Of a DNA stretch of 64,000 nucleotides, positions 43,438-50,126 are shown piece by piece. The position numbers and the translations under genes were made by a program. This stretch comes from Solicola gregarius (GTDB lineage Bacteria > Actinomycetota > Actinomycetes > Propionibacteriales > Nocardioidaceae). The stretch is taken from positions 558,001-622,000 of the forward strand of contig NZ_CP094970.1 in assembly GCF_025790165.1 (NCBI RefSeq), in the 5' to 3' direction. Below the pieces are notes generated by a model. It was not told where the DNA came from and did no database searches. It saw nothing but the letters and a program-made list of their open reading frames with translations. How positions within the stretch are numbered: position 1 is the first letter of the stretch; every line of letters begins with the position of its first letter.

Positions 43438-44222
43438 GCGCGCTCGAGTTCCAAGGGATCGAGGTCACGTTCGGCAGCGGCAGCGACCGCGTGCGCGCGG
43501 TCGGCGGTGTCGACCTGTACGTACCCGACGGCGAGATCGTCGGCCTGGTTGGCGAGTCCGGCTCCGGCAAGTCCACACTCGCCAAGGCCGCGGTCGGCCT
43601 GGTCGAGCCCGACAACGGTCGGATCCTCCTCGACGACGTCGACCTCGTACGCGCACGCGGCGAAGCGCTCCGGCACCGACGTCGAGTGCAGATGGTCTTC
43701 CAGGACCCCTCGTCCTGCCTAGACCCGCGGATGCGGATCGGGCGCAGCATCGAGGAGGCGCTCGTCTCCCGCTCCCGCCGAGATCGGGAGCGCAGCACCC
43801 GTGACTCCCGGCGTGGCGAGGTCGACTCGCTGTTGCAGGATGTCGGCCTGCGTACGGCCTTCGCCGACCGACTCCCCCACCAGCTGTCCGGCGGGCAACG
43901 CCAGCGGGTGGCCATCGCACGCGCCTTGGCGGCGGGCCCGTCGGTGATGCTCGCCGACGAGATCACCTCGGCACTCGACGTGTCGGTGCAGGGCGCTGTG
44001 CTCAACCTGTTGCGCGAACTCCAGCGGGAGCTCGGCCTCACGGTGCTGTTCGTCAGCCACAACCTGGCCGTGGTCAAGCATGTATGCGACCGAGTCGCGG
44101 TGATGCACCAGGGCATCGTCGTCGAGCAGGGTCCCGTCGACGAGGTGCTCGAGCGCCCCGATCACCACTATGTCCGTGACCTGCTTGCCGCCGTACCCCA
44201 GATCGGTGTTCCGCTGTGGTGA
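43434..44222 (+). CDS. ABC transporter ATPase, DppF-like
   Basis: A 262-residue ATPase. Walker A GESGSGKSTL (about 37-46), the Q-loop in MVFQDPSSCLDPRMRIG, signature LSGGQRQRVAIARAL, Walker B LADEITSALD and His in VSHNLAVVKHV are visible. It pairs with the ATPase domain of the upstream fusion to energise uptake. It starts at GTG 43434, overlapping the upstream stop, and ends the five-component importer. The C-terminal segment RPDHHYVRDLLAAVPQ is the usual oligopeptide-transporter tail, cut short. Confidence 0.93.
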   Translation: MSALEFQGIEVTFGSGSDRVRAVGGVDLYVPDGEIVGLVGESGSGKSTLAKAAVGLVEPDNGRILLDDVDLVRARGEALRHRRRVQMVFQDPSSCLDPRMRIGRSIEEALVSRSRRDRERSTRDSRRGEVDSLLQDVGLRTAFADRLPHQLSGGQRQRVAIARALAAGPSVMLADEITSALDVSVQGAVLNLLRELQRELGLTVLFVSHNLAVVKHVCDRVAVMHQGIVVEQGPVDEVLERPDHHYVRDLLAAVPQIGVPLW

Positions 44223-44251
44223 TCCCGTCGTCGCATCGGTGCCATGCGCGG

Positions 44252-44701
44252 TCACCGCTCCGACAGGGGCGGCGGTTCCTCGAACACCAGTGACGTGCGC
44301 GTGTTCAGCACACCCTCCATGCCGTGGATCTCGTCCATCACGAGACGCCGCAGGTCTTCGTTGTCGCGTGCCCGGATCAGCAGTACGGCGTCGAACCCTC
44401 CGCCGACCAAGGCGATGTGCACGACGCCGGGTACCTGCTGCAGTCGGGCACGCAGCTGGCGCCAGTCCGCCTGACGTACGTCGAGGGTCACGTACGCCGA
44501 GGTGCCGAGGCCGCTGCGCACCGGGTCGACGTCCACGCGAAAGCCGCGGATCACGCCGTCGGTGGTCATCCGTTCCACGCGCGAGTACGCATTCGCGCGG
44601 GAGATGTGGACCGTCTCGGCCAGGGTTCGCATCGACATCCGACCGTCTGTGGCCAGGGCGTCGAGAATGCGCCGATCGATGTCATCAAGGGTGTCAGCCA
44701 T
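44252..44701 (-). CDS. Lrp/AsnC-family regulator, probable BkdR
   Basis: A 149-residue regulator with an N-terminal HTH (LDDIDRRILDALATDGRMSM, HISRANAYSRVERMT) and a RAM ligand-binding domain ending with VMDEIHGMEGVLNTRTSLVF. GAGGAG precedes ATG 44701 at nine bases. It is divergent from the bkd operon. In Streptomyces, mycobacteria and other actinobacteria an Lrp-type BkdR next to bkdABC senses branched-chain amino acids. Whether it activates or represses here is unknown. Direct repeats lie in the shared intergenic region (44795-44816). Confidence 0.9.
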   Translation of the reverse strand: MADTLDDIDRRILDALATDGRMSMRTLAETVHISRANAYSRVERMTTDGVIRGFRVDVDPVRSGLGTSAYVTLDVRQADWRQLRARLQQVPGVVHIALVGGGFDAVLLIRARDNEDLRRLVMDEIHGMEGVLNTRTSLVFEEPPPLSER

Positions 44702-44794
44702 CCGTCTCGACTCCTCGCTCGACCCCACTGGATTTTGGACGTTTGGTCACCATACCCGCCGATGGCGCGGACACATTCTCGCATTCTTCCGAGT

Positions 44795-44816
44795 TGTCGC
44801 ACACAATCTGTCGCAC
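44795..44816. promoter_or_regulatory. Direct repeats upstream of the bkd operon, candidate BkdR sites
   Basis: TGTCGCAC occurs twice, at 44795-44802 and 44809-44816, with a 14-base period and only 15 bases before the ATG of bkdA. CACAAT between them could be part of a -10 box. Lrp-type proteins bind repeated or dyad sites in such promoters. Confidence 0.35.
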
Positions 44817-44831
44817 TGGCAGGATCTCACC

Positions 44832-45926
44832 ATGACACCTGATGTCCGTCATCTGCTGCCGTCCGACGAGCCGGTTCGGCTGATTGACTCCGGTGGAAGC
44901 TCCGTCGGAGACCCGTCCCACACGTTGCCGGAGCCGGCCGCCCTGTTGCGCGCGTACGGTGCGCTTGTCATCGCCAGACGGCTCAACGACCAGGCGAGCG
45001 CGCTCGTACGGCAGGGTCGGCTCGCGGTCTATCCCTCGTCGCACGGGCAAGAGGCCTGCCAAGTCGCCGCAGCGCAGGCGCTCGACGACGACGACTGGAT
45101 GTTCCCGACCTATCGCGATACTGCCGCGATCGTCGCCCGCGGTGTGGATCCGGTCGAAGCGCTCGTTCTGCTGAAAGGTGACTGGCACAGCGGCTACGAC
45201 CCGTACCAGTATCGAGTGGCGCCGCAGGCCACGCCGCTCGCCACCCAGCTCCTGCACGCCGTCGGTGTCGCTCACGCCGCACGGCTCCGCTCCGAGCCCA
45301 CCGTCGTACTGGCGATGTGCGGAGACGGGGCGACCAGCGAGGGCGACTTCCACGAAGCGCTCAACTTCGCCGCGGTGTTCGGCGCTCCGGTGGTCTTCTT
45401 CGTACAGAACAACGAGTACGCGATCTCGGTGCCGCTGGCGCGCCAGTCGGTCGCCCCTTCCCTTGCCCACAAGGGTGTCGGGTACGGCGTGCCCGGCGAA
45501 CGCGTCGACGGAAACGACGTCGCGGCGGTTCTGTCCGTGCTGTCCACCGCGGTGTCCCGGGCACGATCCGGCGACGGACCGCAGCTCGTCGAGGCGCACA
45601 CGTACCGGATCCAGGCGCATACGAATGCCGACGATGCCTCACGGTATCGGCCGGACGACGAGGTGAAGCCATGGATCGAGCGCGACCCGCTCGTTCGGCT
45701 CGACGGCTACCTCAGGCACGCCGGCGCGCTCGACGACGATGGCGCCGCGGCGTACGCGGAACAGGCCGAACGGCTCGCGGAACACATTCGCGACGGTGTC
45801 GGACGTGACGTCGAGCCACGTCCGGAGGACCTGTTCGACCACGTGTACGCGCGCCGCACGCCGCAACTCGAGGAGCAGGCCGCGATGCTCGCCGACGAGC
45901 TGGCGCGGGAGGAGAGCGATGTCTGA
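44832..45926 (+). CDS. bkdA: Branched-chain 2-oxoacid dehydrogenase E1 alpha
   Basis: A 364-residue ThDP-dependent E1 alpha subunit. The ThDP motif is GDGATSEGDFHEALNFAAVF at about residues 163-182, with NNEYAISVP. YPSSHGQEACQVAAAQAL is the conserved N-terminal block, and the phosphorylation-loop-like THTNADDASRYRPDDEV region is present (RIQAHTNADDASRYRPDDE). With E1 beta it oxidatively decarboxylates branched-chain 2-oxoacids made from Leu, Ile and Val. BCKDH rather than pyruvate dehydrogenase is inferred from the heterotetrameric E1 and the Lrp-type neighbour. The E1 beta gene overlaps by eight bases. Confidence 0.9.
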   Translation: MTPDVRHLLPSDEPVRLIDSGGSSVGDPSHTLPEPAALLRAYGALVIARRLNDQASALVRQGRLAVYPSSHGQEACQVAAAQALDDDDWMFPTYRDTAAIVARGVDPVEALVLLKGDWHSGYDPYQYRVAPQATPLATQLLHAVGVAHAARLRSEPTVVLAMCGDGATSEGDFHEALNFAAVFGAPVVFFVQNNEYAISVPLARQSVAPSLAHKGVGYGVPGERVDGNDVAAVLSVLSTAVSRARSGDGPQLVEAHTYRIQAHTNADDASRYRPDDEVKPWIERDPLVRLDGYLRHAGALDDDGAAAYAEQAERLAEHIRDGVGRDVEPRPEDLFDHVYARRTPQLEEQAAMLADELAREESDV

Positions 45927-46902
45927 GAAGCTCACCATGGCGCAGGCGCTCAACCGAGCCCTGCGCGACGCTCTGTCGACCGACCCGTCCGTGCTGGTGT
46001 TCGGTGAGGACGTCGGTCCGCTCGGCGGAGTCTTCCGGGTGACCGACGGGCTCACCGCCGACTTCGGCGAGGCTCGGTGCTTCGACACCCCGCTGGCGGA
46101 GTCCGGGATCGTCGGAATGGCCGTCGGAATGACGATGAACGGCATGCGGCCCGTTGTCGAGATGCAGTTCGACGCGTTCGCGTACCCCGCGTTCGAGCAG
46201 GTGGTGAGCCATGTCGCCAAGCTCCGCAACCGTACGCGCGGCGCCGCCACCGCACCGATCGTCATCCGCGTTCCCTACGGTGGCGGCATCGGTGGCGTCG
46301 AGCACCACTGCGACTCCTCGGAGGCGTACTACGCGCACACCCCCGGGCTGCAGGTCGTCGCCCCCGCCTCGGCAGCAGACGCGTACGGCCTGTTACGTGC
46401 CGCGATCGCGTCCCCGGACCCGGTCGTCTTTCTCGAGCCGAAGAAGCTCTACTGGAACAAGGAGGAGGCGGACCTGTCCGCACCCGTTCCGGGCATCGGC
46501 ACGGCGGTCGTCCGCCGGGAAGGCTCCGACGCAACGCTGATCGCGTACGGGTCGGCAGTGACGATCGCGCTGGACGCGGCAGAAGCCGCGGCACGGGAGG
46601 GTCGCGAGCTTCAGGTCGTCGACGTCCGATCGATCGTGCCGTTCGACGACGAGACCGTATGCGCGGCCGTCGCTCGCACGGGCCGCGCGGTCGTCGTTGC
46701 CGAGGCTCCCGGCTTCGCCAGCGTCGCTTCCGAGATCGCCGCACGGTTGACCGAACGCTGCTTCCACTCGCTGGCCGCACCCATCCGGCGCGTGACAGGG
46801 TTCGACATCCCGTACCCGCCGCCGAAGCTCGAACATCTGCATTTTCCGAGCGTCGACCGGGTGCTGGATGCGGTCGACGACCTCCAGTGGGAGGACTCAT
46901 GA
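45919..46902 (+). CDS. bkdB: Branched-chain 2-oxoacid dehydrogenase E1 beta
   Basis: A 327-residue E1 beta subunit. The conserved VFGEDVGPLGGVFRVTDGL (about 27-45) includes the ThDP-binding Glu, followed by TPLAESGIVGMAVGMTMNG, and VEMQFDAFAYPAFEQVVSHV with the downstream RVPYGGGIGGVEHHCDSSEA typical of the family. It completes the heterotetramer with BkdA. It starts at ATG 45919, eight bases before the bkdA stop, and bkdC follows with an ATGA overlap. Confidence 0.93.
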   Translation: MSEKLTMAQALNRALRDALSTDPSVLVFGEDVGPLGGVFRVTDGLTADFGEARCFDTPLAESGIVGMAVGMTMNGMRPVVEMQFDAFAYPAFEQVVSHVAKLRNRTRGAATAPIVIRVPYGGGIGGVEHHCDSSEAYYAHTPGLQVVAPASAADAYGLLRAAIASPDPVVFLEPKKLYWNKEEADLSAPVPGIGTAVVRREGSDATLIAYGSAVTIALDAAEAAAREGRELQVVDVRSIVPFDDETVCAAVARTGRAVVVAEAPGFASVASEIAARLTERCFHSLAAPIRRVTGFDIPYPPPKLEHLHFPSVDRVLDAVDDLQWEDS

Positions 46903-48170
46903 CACCGACGGTGGCCGCTCGTACGTTCTCGCTCCCCGACCTCGGCGAGGGCCTCACCGAGGCCGAGATCGTCCGATGGCTGGTCGCGGAGGGCTCCATG
47001 GTCGACATCGACCAACCGTTGGTGGAGGTCGAGACCGCGAAAGCGATGGTCGAGGTGCCCTCGCCGTACGCCGGTCGGGTCGCGACGCTCCACGCGGGCG
47101 AGGGCGAGACGCTCGAGGTCGGCAGCGCATTGGTCACAGTCGGCAGCGATGATGCGGCGGAGGCGTACCGCACGGAGGAGAACGCCGGCACCGGCAACGT
47201 GCTGGTCGGCTACGGAACCTCCGCGCCAGCTGCGCCCACGCGACGCCGCCGGCCGCGCGTCCGGAGCATCCCGGCACCCCCGGCGACGGCCGGTTCGACG
47301 GTCGTACGCCGCCCTCCGCTCGTTGTCTCGCCACTGGTACGCCGGATGGCCCGCGACGCGGGCGTCGACCTGTCCGCGGTGGCGGCAACGGGCGAAGGCG
47401 AGATCATCACCCGCGCTGACGTTGTCCGAGCGCTGGCGCATCGCGGCCATGCGCCGGGCGACCCAGCTACTTCGGCTCCCACCGTCGGCGAGCGTCGGGT
47501 CCCGCTCGGCGGGTTCCAGAAGGCGGCGGCGGTCGCGCTCGCTCGCAGCCGTACGGAGATCCCCGAGGCGACGGTGTGGGTCGACGTCGACGCGACGCGG
47601 CTGTGCGAGCTGCGCGAGTTGTCCCGCGCCGACGGAGGGCCCGGCCTGCTTTCCTACATTGCACGATTCGTCGTCGCGGGTCTCCGCGCGTACCCGGTGT
47701 TCAATGCTCGGCTCGACACCGAGCGGCAGGAAGTCATCGAGTACGACCACGTCCATCTCGGCGTGGCGGTACAGGGACCGCGGGGGCTGTCGGTACCGGC
47801 CGTGCTGGGCGCCGAGGCGATGACCACCGACCGCCTGCACGCGGCGCTTCGCGATGTCGCGGATCGAGCCCGCGACGGCCGCTCCACCCCGGAGGAGATG
47901 ACCGCCGGCACGTTCACGCTCAACAACTACGGCGGCTTCGGTGTGGACGGCAGCGCAGCCATCATCAACCATCCCCAAGTCGCGATCCTCGGCATCGGGC
48001 GGATCATCGACCGGCCCTGGGCGGTCGATGGTGAAGTCGTCGTACGCAAGGTCACCCAGTTGTCGTTCGTCTTCGACCACCGTGTCTGCGACGGCAGCAC
48101 GGCGGCGGGGTTCCTTCGAATGGTGGCCGACGCCATCGAGAACCCGGCGACGGCCATCCGGAACCTCTGA
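46899..48170 (+). CDS. bkdC: Dihydrolipoyl acyltransferase E2 of the branched-chain complex
   Basis: A 423-residue E2 with one lipoyl domain (lipoylated Lys48 in VEVETAKAMVEVPSPYAG), a proline/arginine-rich linker, an E1/E3-binding domain (VSPLVRRMARDAGVDLSAVA, about 143-165), and a catalytic acyltransferase domain with the active-site FVFDHRVCDGSTAAGFL near the C-terminus. It transfers the branched acyl group to CoA. It starts at ATG 46899 overlapping the bkdB stop. An E3 (dihydrolipoamide dehydrogenase) gene is not present here and is presumably elsewhere. Confidence 0.93.
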   Translation: MTPTVAARTFSLPDLGEGLTEAEIVRWLVAEGSMVDIDQPLVEVETAKAMVEVPSPYAGRVATLHAGEGETLEVGSALVTVGSDDAAEAYRTEENAGTGNVLVGYGTSAPAAPTRRRRPRVRSIPAPPATAGSTVVRRPPLVVSPLVRRMARDAGVDLSAVAATGEGEIITRADVVRALAHRGHAPGDPATSAPTVGERRVPLGGFQKAAAVALARSRTEIPEATVWVDVDATRLCELRELSRADGGPGLLSYIARFVVAGLRAYPVFNARLDTERQEVIEYDHVHLGVAVQGPRGLSVPAVLGAEAMTTDRLHAALRDVADRARDGRSTPEEMTAGTFTLNNYGGFGVDGSAAIINHPQVAILGIGRIIDRPWAVDGEVVVRKVTQLSFVFDHRVCDGSTAAGFLRMVADAIENPATAIRNL

Positions 48171-48193
48171 TTGGGGATGCCGCCTGGTACTGC

Positions 48194-49147
48194 CTAGTGC
48201 CTGTCAGCGATTTCGGCGATCCAAGCGTTCACCTCGATGACTGCGTCGTTGAGGGACAACTCAACACCGCCGGATGTTGCTGAGCGAACATAATCCCCAG
48301 CCCAGTGACCGTGCGCGGCGATGGTCGGCGGCCATGCTCGCGCCGGGCGACCAAGCGCCGCTGCCTCGGCAGCACGGGACTCGAACACGGCGATCCCAGC
48401 GTCACGTACCTCGGTCAGCGTCGGGCTACCGGTCGCGGCGATGAGGTCGCGCAGCAGGAGCAGGTCGACGACGTCGCGGGCACGGTCGTTGATCGAGTCC
48501 GGCGGCTCGTGTGGGTCGGAGACGCCATGGAGCTTCTGGGCGATCTGGAACCTCATCGCAATCCCCACCAGGTCGTCGGGGTCAGGCAAGCCGAAGCCGC
48601 CCAGCGGTGGCGGCTCGATGGTCTCGTGCTCGCCACCGATGCCGGCCTCGTCGGATGAGACCTCGAACTGGATCCGCCGCCACGTCACACCGCGTATCTC
48701 GAGGATGATGTCGAACCGGCGCGGCTTGATGATCTTGGTTGGCACGTCGATTACCTCGACCTCGCCCCGTCGCAGCGCCAGCGGTCCCCACGGCTCATCG
48801 AGGGCGTCTTCGAGCACCACGAAGAAGGCTTCCATGTCGCCCCGGATCAGGCCGTCGACGTCCTTGGTGGTGCGGGCCGTCGCGTCGATTCGGTGCTGGA
48901 GCAGGGTGCCGCCCTTGAGTAGGAAGAGTCGACGTCCGTCGGCGTCGACGGCGCGCTGCACCGCTGCGATCGCCACCGACGACGCGATCAGCCAGCCGAG
49001 CCGGCCGCCTCGTGCCTCGTCGCCGAGTTGTCCCTCGGCTTGGGCGATCCAGGTGTTGAGCACTTTGGTCGAGACGGGCTGTTTGGTCTTCGGCTTCAGG
49101 ATCTTCAGCAATGCGACCAGCCGGGAGCCAACGTGCTCATTGGTCAT
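48194..49147 (-). CDS. abiEii: AbiEii-type nucleotidyltransferase toxin
   Basis: A 317-residue nucleotidyltransferase of the AbiEii/AbiGii family. The NTase signature RLFLLKGGTLLQHRIDATAR followed by TKDVDGLI supplies the catalytic GG and DxD. Further acidic residues and DPDDLVGIAMRFQIAQKLHG are the family's C-terminal part. In AbiE systems this toxin is kept in check at the transcriptional level by AbiEi, and it causes growth arrest or phage abortive infection. Its start lies inside the abiEi gene (11-base overlap), so the toxin is translated after its antitoxin. The stop is 24 bases from the bkdC stop. Confidence 0.92.
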   Translation of the reverse strand: MTNEHVGSRLVALLKILKPKTKQPVSTKVLNTWIAQAEGQLGDEARGGRLGWLIASSVAIAAVQRAVDADGRRLFLLKGGTLLQHRIDATARTTKDVDGLIRGDMEAFFVVLEDALDEPWGPLALRRGEVEVIDVPTKIIKPRRFDIILEIRGVTWRRIQFEVSSDEAGIGGEHETIEPPPLGGFGLPDPDDLVGIAMRFQIAQKLHGVSDPHEPPDSINDRARDVVDLLLLRDLIAATGSPTLTEVRDAGIAVFESRAAEAAALGRPARAWPPTIAAHGHWAGDYVRSATSGGVELSLNDAVIEVNAWIAEIADRH

Positions 49148-49706
49148 GGCGCGCCTCCAGTGCCTCGGTCAGCGCGTCGCGCCCGGCGGTCTTCAAGTAG
49201 CCCTGCGCGTGACCACGCTCGATCGCCTGCCGGAGCAGATGGGTCGGAGTCCCATACGCGATGCACTGCTCGATCGCCGTCGCCGGAGTGACGGTGGGGA
49301 TCTCCTGCCACCAGCCGGCCTGCTTCTGGCCGAGGTCCTCGTAATGGACGACATAGTCCCTCCCGCCCGCACGGCGGAAGCGGCGTTTCTTGCCCACGGT
49401 GAGGTGGATGCGGTTGGGGTTGACGTCGCTGATGCCGTAGGCGTCCAGCGCGGTCTCATGCGAGAGCGCCGCCTCGGGTACTCGCGTCCACAGCACTGCG
49501 AGCATGAGTTGGTCGTGCTCGCCGACCGGGTACTGCGGAAACCGGTAGACACCGTGTGCGGCGTGCTCAAGCGTCCCTCGGTGGACAAGCATTTGCAGCG
49601 TGTGCTTGCCGATGCCCGCCTCTGTGGCCTGTTGGGCGGTCACGAAACCGTGCTGTGTGGTTGCGATGTCCCGCAGCTCGTCTCGCGCCATCGGCCTCGG
49701 GGTCAT
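49137..49706 (-). CDS. abiEi: AbiEi-type antitoxin/transcriptional repressor
   Basis: A 189-residue AbiEi antitoxin with an N-terminal winged HTH (MARDELRDIATTQHGFVTAQ, QATEAGIGKHTLQMLVHRGT) and a C-terminal domain (ALSHETALDAYGISDVNPNR, RAGGRDYVVHYEDLGQKQAG). In type IV TA systems it represses its own promoter and neutralises the toxin without binding it. The start ATG 49706 is six bases from a TATACT -10 box, so the mRNA is probably leaderless. Confidence 0.9.
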   Translation of the reverse strand: MTPRPMARDELRDIATTQHGFVTAQQATEAGIGKHTLQMLVHRGTLEHAAHGVYRFPQYPVGEHDQLMLAVLWTRVPEAALSHETALDAYGISDVNPNRIHLTVGKKRRFRRAGGRDYVVHYEDLGQKQAGWWQEIPTVTPATAIEQCIAYGTPTHLLRQAIERGHAQGYLKTAGRDALTEALEARHDQ

Positions 49707-49712
49707 GGCATT

Positions 49713-49730
49713 AGTATAATGGAACCGTTA
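49713..49730 (-). promoter_or_regulatory. abiE promoter and operator dyad
   Basis: On the minus strand TATACT (49718-49713) is followed by six bases and the ATG. The dyad TAATGG-AA-CCGTTA at 49717-49730 (one mismatch) overlaps the -10 and spacer and is a plausible AbiEi autorepression site. No good -35 is visible, which fits a repressor-dependent weak promoter. Confidence 0.5.
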
Positions 49731-49865
49731 CACTTCTGCCACCACGCGACGACGCTCCGATTCCTCACCCGGTCGAGCGAACCCGCTGCGAGGCGCCCTG
49801 CGTGGAGCCACATGTGCACCTGGGCGATGTGCTGGATGGATCGCCATGGCGACCTCCAGATGAAA

Positions 49866-49894
49866 ATCGAGGCCAGACGGTGTCTGACCTCGAT
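49866..49894 (-). terminator. Rho-independent terminator of the tRNA-Met gene
   Basis: A 13 bp hairpin (49866-49878 with 49882-49894, loop of three, one G-U pair on the RNA) followed on the minus strand by TTTTC. It sits immediately after the tRNA 3' fragment (49898), so it belongs to the original tRNA transcript on the chromosome side. Confidence 0.75.
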
Positions 49895-49897
49895 CTT

Positions 49898-49942
49898 TGG
49901 TAGCGGGGGCAGGATTTGAACCTGCGACCTCTGGGTTATGAG
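49898..49942 (-). other. tRNA-Met(CAU) 3' fragment = attachment site (att) of an integrative element
   Basis: The minus strand reads CTCATAACCC (anticodon CAU in the loop), then the T arm GCAGGTTCAAATCCTGC, then CCCCGCTACCA with encoded CCA. This is the last 45 bases of a tRNA-Met gene. The expected 5' half (acceptor strand GGCGGGG, TAGCTCAG D arm) is absent: the flanking bases do not form the anticodon stem. Identity stops at the anticodon loop, which is where many tyrosine integrases cut. The intact tRNA is expected at the other end, beyond the window. Confidence 0.85.
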
Positions 49943-50057
49943 CACCCCACACTCAAGACTGCCAGTCGGATCACGTACTTCTGCAGGTCACAGCGGCATT
50001 CAGCAGTGGCGACCAAGGCGCTTGCGGGTGACACGGGGCGATGAGCGGAGCGACTGT

Positions 50058-50077
50058 TGTCAGGGATTTTGTCAGGG
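50058..50077. repeat. Direct TGTCAGGG repeats near the attachment site
   Basis: TGTCAGGG occurs at 50058-50065 and 50070-50077, with a 12-base period, 120 bases inside the element. A related TGACAGGG lies just upstream of the integrase gene (55455-55462). Such repeats near an att core and the integrase promoter are candidates for arm-type integrase sites, which is inference. Confidence 0.35.
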
Positions 50078-50126
50078 TATTGCATGAACGCGCAGTCCGG
50101 CGACGCTCGTGATGCGACACAGCGTC

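Noticed and set aside
49703-49945. 80-codon minus-strand frame across the tRNA fragment
   Set aside because: It is the usual translation of tRNA DNA (QVQILPP pattern) and overlaps the terminator and att site.
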